64,000 nucleotides of DNA from Abelmoschus esculentus. Taxonomy: Eukaryota; Streptophyta; Magnoliopsida; Malvales; Malvaceae. The notes beneath the pieces are model-generated. The model was not told the DNA's origin. It saw only the letters and a program-made list of their open reading frames with translations, and ran no database searches. How positions within the stretch are numbered: the first letter of the stretch is position 1; every line of letters begins with the position of its first letter. The position numbers were made by a program, and so were the translations under genes. Shown piece after piece: positions 1 through 10,563 of this stretch. The stretch spans positions 2,662,936-2,726,935 of the forward strand of contig JAUCBN010000017.1 of the NCBI GenBank assembly GCA_035048815.1, given 5' to 3'.

Positions 1-2110
1 AACTGCTATGTATGTGGGCAGTCGGGACACAAAGTCTACTAGTGTCAATAACAGCCATACCATCAGAACCAACCACAACTCTACATTATTGAGAATACCA
101 ATGACATCATTGTAACAATAATTTAAAAAGTGAATCTGATGAAAAACAACATCGAATGGGTCATGGACACAATTGCTTCAAGACATTTCTATAATAAAAA
201 AGAGTTGTTCACTAAGTTTGAAGCTATAGACAAAGGAGAACAAGTTTATATGAGGAATTTCAATAGCTCAGACATGTAAGAAAGAGGGAAAGTTTTGCTC
301 AAACTGACCTTAGGTAAAATTTTATCTTTAAGCAATGTCTTATATGTACTTGCTTTACGTAAAAATTTAATATATGGTAGATTATTGAATAAGATGGGCA
401 TTAAACTAGTTTTTGAAGCAGATAAACTAATACTTTCCTAAAATGAGGGTCATGTGAGGAAATATTTTTTACAAAATGGTTTATTTGTAATCGAACCCAA
501 TTTAATGAAAAATAATGAAGTCACAACTTCTACTTATATTGTTGAGACCTTTGATATGTGGCATGCTAGATTAGGACATGAATCTACAATAACTTAAAAA
601 TCAAAAAAATGAAATTAATTCTTAATCTAGAAGATAATAACTTTAATAAATGTGAAATTTGTGTAGAAGCTAAGCATACTAAATCGATCTAGAAGTTAAT
701 TCTTAATCTAGAAGATAATAACTTTAAGACAATTTTTAAACATAAATCTCAACTTCTAGAACTTATACATATTGATCTAGTAGACTTCAGAAATTGTAAA
801 AGTAAAGGAGAAAAACCCTATTACATAACTTTTGTAGATGCTTACTCTAGATATACAAAGATTTATCTTCTAAGAAATAAAGATGAAGCATAAAACTTTT
901 TTGTTATTTATAAGGAAAAAGTTGAAAATCAATTTGATAGGACAATAAAATATTTTAGATTCGATAAGGGTGGTGAATATGGGTCTAATTTTCTTAAAAT
1001 GGTGTATGAGAAGAATGACATAATACATGAAACTTCTGCTCCATTTTTTCCTTAACAGAATGATATTGTTGAGAGATTGATGTGATATTGATAAAATCAT
1101 TGAATCCAAAAACATCTACTCCATCTTTTCATAAAATCATTGTGACTTTTAGTTTTATGGTTAATAAAATGGATGTATGCGTGTATTCAAAAATCTTTAG
1201 GACTTATTGTTTCATCATAAGTTTATATGTGGATGACATATTGATACTCAATACTAACATTTAATTCATTAACAAAACAAAAAATTTCTTATCTATTAAA
1301 TTTGAGATGACTGAATTGCGAGAGGTAGATGTGATCTTAGGAGTAAAAGTTATTAAATCTAAAAAGAGATTTTTTTAAGTTAAAAACATTATATTTAAAA
1401 AATGTTAAAGCAATTCCCAAGAAGAGTATGTTAAAATTATTGAAAGCTTTATGTTCTTAATAAACTACACTCGACCTGATATTACCTACGTTGTGAGTAG
1501 GTTAAGTAGATATATTCATAATTTTAATGGTGAGCACTGAATTGAACTTAGACGCTTATTAAAGTATCTTAAAGGTACCATGGAGTGAAAACTTGAGTTT
1601 GTCGGATTTCCTTCAGTCTTAGAGAGATATTGTGATGCCAATTAGGTTACCAATAATAATGAAGTAAACTCAACAAGTGGGTATGTTTGTACCTTAGGTG
1701 GTGTAGCGATTTTTTGGAAGTCTTTCAAGCAGACTTTTATAGCTCTTTCTACTATGGAATTAGAATTTATTGCTCTGGACTTTACTGAACAAGAAGTCGA
1801 ATGACATAGAAATCTTTTAGAAGAAACTCCTTTATGGGGAAAATTATCTCCTCCAATATCCTTATTATGTGATTCATAAGCAACGATATGTGTGACGTGG
1901 AGCCAAGCTTACCAATGGTAAGAAGATACATATTCTCATAATATATAAGTCTGTGAGATTTAATGAAGAATGCAATACTCTCTTTAGAGTATGTGAAGTC
2001 GAAAAGAAACTTAGATGTAAAATTGGTTCTAGGTTCATTGAGGTGGACGGGTTTAAATTTTATTGGTTGAAGAATCTATGGTGGATACACAGCTTAGTTA
2101 TCTAAGTTCA
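1..2110 (+). pseudogene. Decayed Ty1/copia gag-pol remnant (Tork-like)
   Basis: Conceptual translation across changing frames gives copia domains in order. A gag zinc knuckle (CYVCGQSGH) lies at about 7-35. A protease segment with a degraded active site (DTIAS where DTGAS is usual) lies near 165-185. The GAG-pre-integrase motif MWHARLGH is at about 556-580, and an integrase core piece at 760-1080. The text then jumps to the C-terminal part of reverse transcriptase (LYVDDILI, about 1222-1250), so the integrase C-terminus and the N-terminal RT are missing. RNase H motifs (LSTME, TSGYVC) follow at 1670-1900. Many stops and frameshifts interrupt it, and the 5' part lies outside the window. The copia assignment is firm; the Tork-like lineage is inferred from the order and the protease/pre-integrase wording. 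Confidence 0.85.
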
Positions 2111-3382
2111 ATGTGGTCAAACGAAACCATAAAGAGTACTCGTGGTGTACATTAATTATTATCTATCCATATGACGAATAATGTACATGCTTAGGTTGAG
2201 TTTTATTATTTTTTATATATTCATAGCCTAGTTTTTGAGTGTTCTTAATGAAAAAGACTTGATGAATTTAACGATAACAATTGAATAACTACTCTTAACA
2301 AGTTCATATCCTTGTGTTAATGAGTAATCCTATCATGAAGGACTCAATGAACTTGTTACTAGAGAGGATGGGTTATTTTAAACTCTTAATAAATTCAATC
2401 TAAAAAAGTTTGGGTCGTTCTATTGAGAAAAAAATATTTAATTCACCGATGAAAGGGGTTGAGTATTTATTCTTGATGAATTCTTATTCCAGAGTTTGGA
2501 TGGATATTTTATGAATTATCTTGAAGAGTTCACTTATTTTTGAGTTGATGAGCTTAAGAGAAAGGCTCTTAATTATTTTATAGATCTTATTTGAGTATTT
2601 TATGTTGAGATAACCTTTATGAAATAACCTATTTATATGAGAAGGATTAGTCACCTTTTATGAATAAACATTGGGTTGTTTTTCTAATACACTTACAAGA
2701 ATCCTGAGTTCTAATGGCTATACTTGTTTACATATGTATATTTATATATTTGTATATTTTCTGACACATCAAGGGTTTTGGTGGATGAAGAGGTTAATTG
2801 TGTGTTGAGTTCACTCCTATTTTAGAAAGTTTCAGATTTGTTCACTTATCTAAGATAAGAATTACTCATTCAGTATGTAGTACTTTCAGACACGTTCACT
2901 AGTGCTTAAGTAACTAATCTCCATATTACTCTTATCTTGTTTTTAAAACTCAAATTTTGTTTGTCTCTATTTTTCGAAGGAATTTTTTCGCATTAGTGGG
3001 GAAATATTGGTAATGCTCTTTTGAGTAGTAAAAGTATGTAAATCTCACGTTAAGTGAAATATTTTATTTACCTATTTAAATACTACTCGAAATTTCAAAA
3101 AAATATTCAAATTTTACTAATTGTGTATGATGGTTGTTAATACGCCATAACAACCGATGTTATGTTAATTATTCATGTGTAATTAATTGAAGCTTGTTAA
3201 TTTGAATTTTAATATGTTGATCCGATTAATTTGCTTATGAGTCATTTATATATATGTAAAATCTAAATTTGATTTTGATATAACAAATAAGTTAAAGAAT
3301 TTTTTTGTAAATAAAATTTTAAGGCCAAAATAATTTGACAAATCAACAAAATTTTCTAAGTCAAAAAATTTTTATAAAGGCG
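2111..3382. other. Non-coding tract, possible 3' UTR/LTR debris of copia elements
   Basis: No coding similarity is visible. At about 2990-3008 a purine-rich GCATTAGTGGGGAAA is followed by TATTGGTAATGC, which resembles a polypurine tract followed by a decayed LTR start (TGTTGG...). I could not find a matching second LTR, so the boundary is only a suggestion. Confidence 0.35.
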
Positions 3383-3812
3383 TATCGATACCGTACAAGA
3401 TCCATTTTGATACCATTTTAAACTGTAAATTTTGGTTTTTAAACACCTTCAAAACAATATCGATACCATTGAGCAATTAAAAATAAATTAAAATATTTTA
3501 ATCAGTTTCGATACCGGACCTAAGCGTTTTGATGCCTAGGTTAAGTATTAAATGTTTTGACCATTGGATGTGAGTTAATTTTTCAAATGTTTGTTGACAG
3601 GTGTCAATACGACCTATAGACATTTTGATACCATTTTTGGCAGATTCAAAACTTTTCGATACAACCTTCAAGCTGTTTCGATACCCCTTGTTTTTAAAGG
3701 CAACTCATTTCGATACCATGACCTATGGTTTCAATAACCCTTTGTAAAATGCATATAACAACTCTTTCTACTTTCATAGTATTTCGATACAAGTACTCCG
3801 AGTATCGATACC
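3383..3812. repeat. Cluster of dispersed TTTCGATACC-type motifs
   Basis: At least ten copies of a 10-mer close to T(A/T/T)TCGATACC or TTTTGATACC occur within 430 bases, at about 3383, 3405, 3458, 3506, 3527, 3623, 3653, 3676, 3708, 3782 and 3803. Spacing is irregular (about 20-90 bases) and the intervening sequence differs, so this is not a simple tandem repeat. The tract probably belongs to a retroelement LTR or leader. Confidence 0.7.
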
Positions 3813-4389
3813 GGTAGTTGCAGAAGTACATTTATGGTGAGAAGATGAAGTCCTAACGTCTATATTTATGTTCTAAACCACTTCAACGGTTAGAAATAAG
3901 AAAATATAAAATCAAGCTTTTAAAGCAGCAACAACAACTATTGATCCCAAAGCTAATATCTAAGCATCAAATCCAACTTCAAGAGCTTAATTGCAAAATA
4001 CTTGTACACCCAACTCTTGGGAGCTTATTATAATCTTTGTTTATGAGTTTAGGAAATGTTATTGTTTGTAATTGGGCAATATTTTCTGTTTGAGAGAAAC
4101 AATATCTGTCATTCTTTTCTTTGTAAACCTTGTGAGGTTGAATCAATATTTGGGTTGAAAGATTGATTCGGTTTGTAACGATTATACTTTAAACCGAGAA
4201 AAAGTCGAATTCAATGGTAAATTGGTTGAAAATCCTTAGTAAGAGCTAAAGTAATGGATGTAGAGCTTGTTCGAAGCTTAAACCACTATAAATCTTGTGT
4301 TCTTCAATTTTTTCCATTTTACTAAATCTTCTACACAAAATTTAATTGCCAATTTACTCCCTCTTGACCATTTCATCGATTGATCAACT
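3813..4389. other. Non-coding tract, LTR-like R/U5 character
   Basis: No gene is visible. The sequence around 4010-4340 (GT-rich leader-like text, repeated GATTGATTCGG-like phrases) resembles the 3' part of a copia LTR, but no PBS or partner LTR was found. Confidence 0.3.
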
Positions 4390-4620
4390 CAACAATATAC
4401 CAATGAATAGGGTACCCAAATATTCGGGTACCTAAAGTTTCAGGTAATGAATAAGTGTGTTTAAATCTGGGTACCTAAGTATTCGTGTACCCAAATTATT
4501 GTGTACCTAAAGTTTCGGTAGTAGAAAATACAGTTCATGTCCCGATCCTGTTTTCTGGTTACCCGATATTTCGGGTATCTAAAATTTTGGGTAATCGGGT
4601 ACCCAAATTTTTTTAGTTTA
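4390..4620. repeat. GGGTACC / TCGGGTA interspersed repeat
   Basis: The palindromic hexamer GGTACC within GGGTACC(C/T) recurs about seven times in both orientations with TTCGGGTA phrases between. A related stretch (ACCGGGTACCGGGT) occurs at 5580-5600. This looks like the end of a degenerate non-autonomous transposon. Confidence 0.5.
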
Positions 4621-4629
4621 AGATCCTAT

Positions 4630-5175
4630 TTGAAGTGGGGTGTATAAAATATTCGAATATTCTGATAGTAAACATTTGATTAAATATTCGTAAAAACATT
4701 CAAATAAAAATTTTAGATAATAAATATTCAAAAAAATTTCATATATTAAATATTGTAATAAAAATATTCAGATATTAATTATTTGAATAAAAATATTATG
4801 ATACTGATTATTTTAATCGAATATAAAATATTTGAATAAAAATATTCTGACATTAAATATTAGAATATTAAATATTTGTAAAAATATTCAAATAATTTTT
4901 TAGATAAATACTCAAATATAATTTTTCAAATATTAAATATTTTTATAAAAATATTTGGATATTAAATATTCGAATAAAATTATTCTGATATTAAATATTT
5001 GAATTTTTATACAAATATTTGATATTTGAAATTTTTTATTTGAATATTTAATATTCAAATATTTTTATTTAAATATTTTTTTATGAATATAATATTCAAA
5101 TATTTAATATCTAATTTATATTTTTATTTTAATATTTATTATTTTAATATTAATATTCAAATAAAATAATTCATC
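4630..5175. repeat. AT-rich degenerate tandem array (AAATATTCGAATA-type)
   Basis: About 540 bases consist of variants of a 13-20-base phrase mixing TTAAATATT, ATTCGAATA and AAAAATATTC. Both strands contain the motif because ATTCGAAT and AATATT are self-complementary. No coding potential. Confidence 0.7.
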
Positions 5176-5789
5176 TTTTAATTTTTTTTACTTTTCCCCT
5201 AACTTTTATTATTTTATACGATTTGTATATAAAATGATGGAAGTTATATCCCAAAGAGTGGGTTGATGTAGTCAGGAGTACCTGATCAATTTACCTAAAA
5301 TTAGTCTCGTTTCTAGTAGCCATCAATTCCTGAAAATTAGAATCGGTCCCGATTGTAAGAGATCCCTAAGTTTTAAGAATTGATTCAAGTATTGGTGGGA
5401 ACGAGTACTTATTATGAAATATTTAGCAACAAAAAAAATTTCTGATCACGAATAATAATATTAAAAAACAAAGTTAGAATGTTGTAGACTTAAAGGTTGA
5501 AGCCTTAAAATGAGTCATACTCATAATATTTATACATATAGAGACAAAATAAACTAAAGAACTCAAGATACTAGATACCCACCGGGTACCGGGTCTAAAA
5601 AATCCGGATTCAATCCCGGTGTTGGTTGTAATTGAGACTTAAATTTTGGATTTGGTCTCAATCTCGTCGAGACCAATTCTAGATAAAAATCCACTAAGTT
5701 CAATTGGGATTGAGACCGGGACCGGGTAATCGAGTTTTTTGCCCACTCTTAAGTGTAGTTGTATAGTTGGTTGTGCATATATAAGGTAG
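5176..5789. other. Intergenic tract with CCGGGTACCGGGT repeat
   Basis: No gene. A CG-richer segment at 5575-5740 carries repeated GGGACCGGGT and GGATTCAATCC-like text, probably the partner end of the element whose other part is at 4390-4620. Confidence 0.35.
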
Positions 5790-5799
5790 TTGATGGTGA

Positions 5800-6117
5800 A
5801 ATGTGTTACGATCTAATTAGTGTGAATTAAATATAAAATAAAAATTAGTCTTTCAATCGGATGATGACACGTGTCATGTTTTGATTAAGTGATTGATAAT
5901 ATTTAATTTAATAAATAAATAATAGAACTAAGTATATAATTTTTCAAATTTTTGTTAACGACCATGTCATCATTCCGTCATCTATCGGTTTGAATTTTAA
6001 TGGTAGTGATTAAAATAGGTTAATTTAATAAGTTGAATGACTTGATTGATAAATTTAATAATTCGATGATCAAAATTGGTATTCCTAATTAGTTGAGTGA
6101 TTGTTTGAGTGGTTTAC
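5800..6117. mobile_element. Possible MITE remnant ending just upstream of the RIQ-like gene
   Basis: The right edge (about 6079-6117) read on the minus strand begins AGGGTAAACCACTCAAAC, a wording typical of terminal inverted repeats of common dicot MITEs. The body is AT-rich and non-coding. No clear left inverted terminus or target duplication was found. The G-box lies inside this tract. Confidence 0.35.
5864..5877. promoter_or_regulatory. Palindromic G-box upstream of the RIQ-like gene
   Basis: ATGACACGTGTCAT is a perfect 14-base palindrome with the CACGTG G-box core, 427 bases before the chosen start codon. G-boxes bind bZIP and bHLH (PIF-class) factors and are common in light-regulated nuclear genes for chloroplast proteins. 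Use by this gene is inferred from position only. Confidence 0.45.
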
Positions 6118-6303
6118 CCTAATATAATTAGAGGCATTACAAAATCCATGCAACCCGAAAGGCCACCAATCATTGTACGCCGCGCTGGTATTCAATCCAC
6201 GATCCTTACCGCCTGTCCATTCATTTCAGGCAAGTTCCTTCCAAAGAATCCCTACCAAAGCACCCAAAGCTCTAAGAAAATTTGTGAAAAAACAAATCCA
6301 GAC

Positions 6304-7222
6304 ATGGAATCCGTAGCTGTTTATAGCAGCAAAGGAACCCCATTTCTGTTTTCTTCAAGGATTACAACAAAAAAGTCTTTCCAATCATCTCCAAATCCTG
6401 CAACTTTCTCACCTTTTCTCATCCAATCCATGGCTACTCAGAAACCACCGTCTTCGGTTGCTAAAACTGTGGGTTCTAGAAAGGTCGGTTCTCTTTTCAA
6501 TTCAATCCCATTCTGGGTTTTCTTTCTCTCTTTTGATTATATTGTGTGTGTTTTTTTTTGTCTCCTGGGGTTTTCTCTTGATGTTTCAATGGCTGAATTT
6601 GAGTTTCAACATGTTTAATGTTTATGCTCTCTACTTGTTTGATTAAATGACAAATTAAGTTAAGTTAATCCATTGTTCTATACTTGATTGAAACCCCTTA
6701 ATGATTTCAATGGCTTATATCTTAGAATATGATCAACATTAACAATAGGATAAATAGCTTCGAACTTGATGCAATGTCATGAAAATAATGCAGGGCGCGA
6801 ATTCTACTGTTTTCCCGCTCGGCGAGCCGGGGCCACGGAACAGCACGGTGGCGACACAACCAGTGAAGCTACTAACAAATGTTGAGAAACTGAAACTGTT
6901 AACCAAAGCAGAGAAAGCGGGGCTACTATCAGCAGCAGAGAAGTTTGGGTTATCTCTATCATCAATAGAGAAACTTGGACTCCTCTCCAAGGCTGAAGAG
7001 CTCGGGGTGTTGTCGGCTGCGACGGACCCCGGAACTCCGGGAGCACTCTTGACACTCAGCTTGGGTTTATTGCTTTTGGGTCCTTCCTGTGTTTACCTTG
7101 TGCCTGAAGATAACCTGTGGGAGATTGTGTTGCAGGTTGTGGTGGCTGTTGTATGTGGTGGTGGTGGATCTGCAGCTTTTGCTGCATCAAATCTTGTATC
7201 AAATTTGCAGAAATCAAGCTGA
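6304..7222 (+). CDS. RIQ1/2: Chloroplast-targeted DUF1118 / RIQ-type thylakoid membrane protein (2 exons)
   Basis: Two exons, 6304-6483 and 6794-7222, join in phase 0 (donor AAG|GT, acceptor GCAG|GG) into about 202 residues. Residues 1 to about 55 are Ser/Thr-rich with few acids, like a chloroplast transit peptide. The mature part has FPLGEPGPR, then three to four imprecise repeats of a K(A)EKxGLLS phrase (about residues 85-135). Two hydrophobic segments (about 143-162 and 169-189) are separated by YLVPED. This matches the DUF1118 family that includes Arabidopsis RIQ1 and RIQ2, grana thylakoid proteins affecting light-harvesting complex II organisation and non-photochemical quenching. The family call is from recognition; paralogue identity is not resolved. 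An in-frame upstream ATG at 6148 exists, but 6304 gives the usual transit-peptide start. The frame is intact and far more GC-rich than its surroundings. It is the only host gene seen. Confidence 0.87.
6484..6793 (+). other. Intron of the RIQ-like gene
   Basis: A 310-base AT-rich intron with GT at 6484 and AG at 6792-6793. It is T-rich (for example 6550-6560), as expected of a plant intron. The apparent open frames running into it are not coding. Confidence 0.8.
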
Positions 7223-7399
7223 ATTGGTATTTAAATAAGCAAAATTTGTATCAAATTTGAAGAAATCAAGTGATCTTTGGTATTCATTATTATTCGGTAT
7301 GGACTTTTTCCATTTTCTGTGATAATTTCTTGTGTTACTGTGTTTTTGACAAACTCAATCAGCATCTTATATCATTAAAGTGGTTTCATGTGCAGTTAG

Positions 7400-7660
7400 G
7401 GTGCAATCGAGCTAAGTCGAGTTTGAGTAGTGTTGAACTCAACTCAAAATCTCGACTTGACTCATAAAGGTTTCGATTCGAGTTCGAGTTTGAGTAATTT
7501 TAAACGAGTCTAAGAAATCTGAGCTCGACTCGGCTCGTTAAAAACTCGAGTTAAGTTTGAGCTTGATTCGAGCCCAATCGAGTTAAGTGTTGATTGATAT
7601 TTAATGGTGTCGGACTCGAGTAACTCGTCATTTGTCACATCTTATTAAAGCCACTCTAGG
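7400..7660. repeat. GAGTTCGAGTT / GCTCGACTCGG low-complexity repeat
   Basis: Repeated GAGTTCGAG, ACTCGAG and CTCGGCTCG phrases on both strands downstream of the RIQ-like gene. This is a frequent dicot intergenic repeat, probably from a non-autonomous transposon. A matching phrase GTAGCTCGGCTCGTTAAGAA recurs at about 7881-7900, which could mark the other end. Confidence 0.5.
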
Positions 7661-7699
7661 AAAAAAAAATGTTGATACACAAGTTGTATAAGCTCAAGC

Positions 7700-7815
7700 T
7701 TGTTAATTTTAAGGTATATGGTGTTAGTTTAGGATTTAGAGATTTAGGTTGTTAAGTTTAAAGTTTAGGATTTAGATTTTAGGGTTTTAAGTTCTGGATT
7801 TTAGATTTTAAATTA
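7700..7815. repeat. Degenerate TTTAGG-type (telomere-like) tract
   Basis: About ten imperfect TTTAGGATTTAGG / TTTAGGGTTTT units. They are too degenerate and short for a telomere; the same kind of tract occurs at 15880, 18020, 23180, 35480 and 38410. Confidence 0.55.
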
Positions 7816-7925
7816 TAAAAATTTAAAAAATGATATATTATATTTTCGAATAGCTCACGAGCTTTTCTAGTCGGGTATCAAGTAGCTCGGCTCGTTAAGA
7901 ACTCAATAGAGGAAGTGTGGGAGAA

Positions 7926-8490
7926 TATCAAGGTCATCTCTTATTGCATTGCGATTTGCCTTGACAAATCTGTTTAGGACTAGACGGATGCGAACATGAG
8001 TGATCATATGAGCATTTCCTAAGGAGCAACCAAGTCATGATGCAAGTTGGGACGCTTATTGAAGGCCTTGAAGACCTTGTCCACAAAGTGTCCTCATTTG
8101 GGAAAAAACAATGTCTACTCACGTCATACTTAGTAAGTTTCTTTAGCTATTAAGGGGGAAGTGATCTGTTGTTAGGTCTCCACCATCCACCTCGCCTTCG
8201 GCTTGTAACCGATCTATCATGGTGTAAATGACCTTCTCCTAGGCCTATGTGAGGCCTAGTTGTGCGGGCATTGGGGCCCATATTGTGCTCGTGCTGAGAG
8301 TCAGAAGTTGGCTCCTAAGCGTTCGTTAGGTCCTGCGAGATACGGTGTTGGATGTACATGTTGCTTGATGGCTATTGAGTTGACTCTTCCGTGATAAAGG
8401 CTTGAAAAAGGATGTGTCGAAGTTTGACTTATCTAGGATGTGTTCTTTTTCAAGTGCAGCATAGTATGTCGATTCGTATCAAAACAAGAT
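7926..8490 (+). repeat. Left LTR of the non-autonomous element
   Basis: Homologous over its length to 9937-10563. Its terminal TG has become TA (TATCAAGG). It lacks an extra ~75-base segment present in the right copy near 10290-10365. The 3' boundary is approximate. Confidence 0.7.
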
Positions 8491-8530
8491 CGATGGGCCA
8501 GTTTTGTTGCATGTTACTAGAAGGATGAGA

Positions 8531-8932
8531 TGACTCTGGACCACGCGTTCCAACAGTTGGAGTAGGCAGAACGGTTTGACTCTACGCCATGCACTCCCGA
8601 AAGAAGAGTAGACAAAGTAGGATGATGACGACTCTACACCAAGCGCTTCCTAGGAGAGAGTAGATAGGGTAGGATGATTTGGTGGCGACTCTACGCCAAG
8701 TGCTTTTGGGGAGGGAGTAAGTAGGTAGGATGATTTGGTTGTGATTTTACACCAAGTTCTTCTGGGAGGGAGTAGGCATGGTAGGATGATTTGATTGTGA
8801 CCTCTATACCAAGCGCTCTCAGGGAGGAGTAGGCAAGGTAGGAAAATTTGGATTAGACTCTACACCAAGCGCTCCTAGAGGAGTAGGCAAGGTAGGATGT
8901 TTGTAACTCTACACCGAGCGATCTAAGTGACG
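8531..8932 (+). repeat. Tandem array of ~47-57-bp units
   Basis: Eight imperfect units begin near 8531, 8578, 8630, 8687, 8742, 8798, 8855 and 8905. The core phrases are GACTCTACACCAAGCGCT, GGGAGGAGTAGGCAAGG and TAGGATGATTTGG. The array sits right after the left LTR and has no continuous reading frame. Confidence 0.8.
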
Positions 8933-9750
8933 GAACAAGTATGTGTTCTTGTTTGTTTTACTGGACATAATGGCAGTAAAAGGACACAAGAATATTAGGA
9001 GATTGAATATGGGTATCGGTGGATCATGATCCAAAAAGCTCAATTTATTTGTCGATATGGATACTGACTAATAAAGTGGGGGAGAAATGCTAGGTTTGTG
9101 AGCATCAAGCGGGATAACATCAAAGTGAATTGCTAATATGAAAAGCTAAAATTCATTAATGGTGACATAAGGCAATGTATGCCAACTAGGTACCATACAA
9201 GAATCATGTGGATATGTTATTACTGATGAATTCGCTTGCTTGCCTGTGTGACAGTACAAGGAACATAGACACGAAAGGCAAAGAGACAATACGTATATGT
9301 ATTATGAAAGCAAACTAGTGCACAAGGAGTCATAGTCTCTTTTATGATATATAGCTAAGTATGCTGCTTTTGTGTTTTGCAAGTATTTGACCAAGTTCAA
9401 AAGATACAAAGAAATTACCAGACACTGATTCGATTAGATTGCTGGTTCTTTGTTGATGTTTACTTGAGATTCAATTAAGGTAAAAGTGGGGAGCATGTAT
9501 CCAACAATCGGGATAGAGGAAGCTAACCATGCCATAATGGGTTTGGGATCGAGCTAGATGGTCGAGTAGGTGCATGATCATAATGGGATCGAGTGAACCA
9601 AGGATCGGGGCTTGAACTATTTGCTAGGATGTTCAAGATAAGGGGAGTTGATAAATGGATGAAGATCAAGCAAGGATCAAGGATGAATCACCATAGATGT
9701 TCATATGGACTCGTCATCCGATGAAAGTGTTGGTGTCAACATTGCTGAAG
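8933..9750 (+). other. Internal non-coding part of the LTR element
   Basis: No domain or conserved frame was recognised in this stretch between the tandem array and the polypurine repeats. Confidence 0.5.
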
Positions 9751-9759
9751 ATATTCGTG

Positions 9760-9945
9760 TATGAAGTTAGGGAGAATGTCATAACCCTTTCTTACCAGAC
9801 TTCATCGATGAGGACATCGATGGAGCAAGTGGGGGAGAATGTCAAGAACAACTCGTCTTTGATTACATCGATGAGGCCATCGATAGATGAAGTGCGGGAG
9901 AATCTCAAGACCATCGATAGATAAAGTGGGGGAGAATGTCAAGGC
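9760..9945 (+). repeat. Repeated polypurine tract / LTR-start module
   Basis: Four versions of a purine run followed by an LTR-like start occur at about 9766, 9826, 9890 and 9925: GTTAGGGAGAATGTCATAA, AGTGGGGGAGAATGTCAAG, AGTGCGGGAGAATCTCAAG and again AGTGGGGGAGAATGTCAAG. ATCGATGAGG(A/C)CATCGAT lies between the earlier ones. Only the last is followed by the LTR. Confidence 0.75.
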
Positions 9946-10563
9946 CATCTCTTACTGCATTGCGATCCTGTCTTGACAAGCTGGTTTGGGACTGGGTAGA
10001 TGTGAACCTAAGTGATGATATGAGCATTCCCTAAGGAACAACCAAGTCATGATACAAGTCGGGACGCTTCATGAAGGCCTTGAAGACCTTGTCCAGAAAG
10101 TGTCCTTATTAGGACAAAGCAATGTCTAACCGCGTCATACTTGGTAAGTTTCTTTAGCTATTTAGGAGGAAGTGGTTTAGTGTTGAGTCTTCACCATCTC
10201 CCTCGCCATCGACTAGCAGCCGAGCTACCATGGTGTAAGTGACATTTTCCTAGACATATGTGGGGACTAGGTATGCAGACGTTGAGGCCAAACAGATGGC
10301 ACAAGGTCTCTTCAGGATGAGTTTCTAGGGACGGTTTGGGGGCAAGAGTGCCCTATATCGCGCTCATGATGAAAGTTAGAGGTTGACTCCTAGTGTTCGC
10401 TAGGCCCTATGAGATACATATTTGATGGACATATTGCCTGATGGCTATTGAGTTTATGCTTCCGTGATAAATTCTTGGAAAAAGTTTTATTGAAGTTTGA
10501 CTTGTTTATAATGTGTTCTTTTTTCAATTGTCGTATAAAATGTCGATCTGGGTTGGAACGACA
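9937..10563 (+). repeat. Right LTR of the non-autonomous element
   Basis: 627 bases starting TGTCAAGG after the polypurine tract and ending ...AACGACA. Homologous to the left LTR. Confidence 0.72.

Larger units (their letters stand above)
7926..10563 (+). mobile_element. Non-autonomous LTR retrotransposon without coding capacity
   Basis: Two homologous direct repeats, about 7926-8490 and 9937-10563, flank a 1.4-kb internal region. Shared phrases include CATCTCTTA(T/C)TGCATTGCGAT, GAAGGCCTTGAAGACCTTG and TTGATGGCTATTGAGTT or close variants. The right copy starts TGTCAAGG directly after a polypurine tract (AAAGTGGGGGAGAA) and ends in CA, as an LTR should. The internal part has no gag or pol, only a tandem array and scattered non-coding text. 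This fits a small LARD or large TRIM. No primer-binding site or target duplication could be identified. The left copy is itself preceded by a polypurine-like stretch. Confidence 0.75.

Noticed and set aside
6148..6303. Upstream in-frame ATG at 6148 as the RIQ-like start
   Set aside because: The added 52 residues do not resemble a transit peptide, whereas the frame from 6304 begins with a typical one; kept only as an alternative.
6109..6618. 169-codon open frame as the gene product
   Set aside because: It reads through the splice donor at 6484 into the intron; the DUF1118 part is in the next exon.
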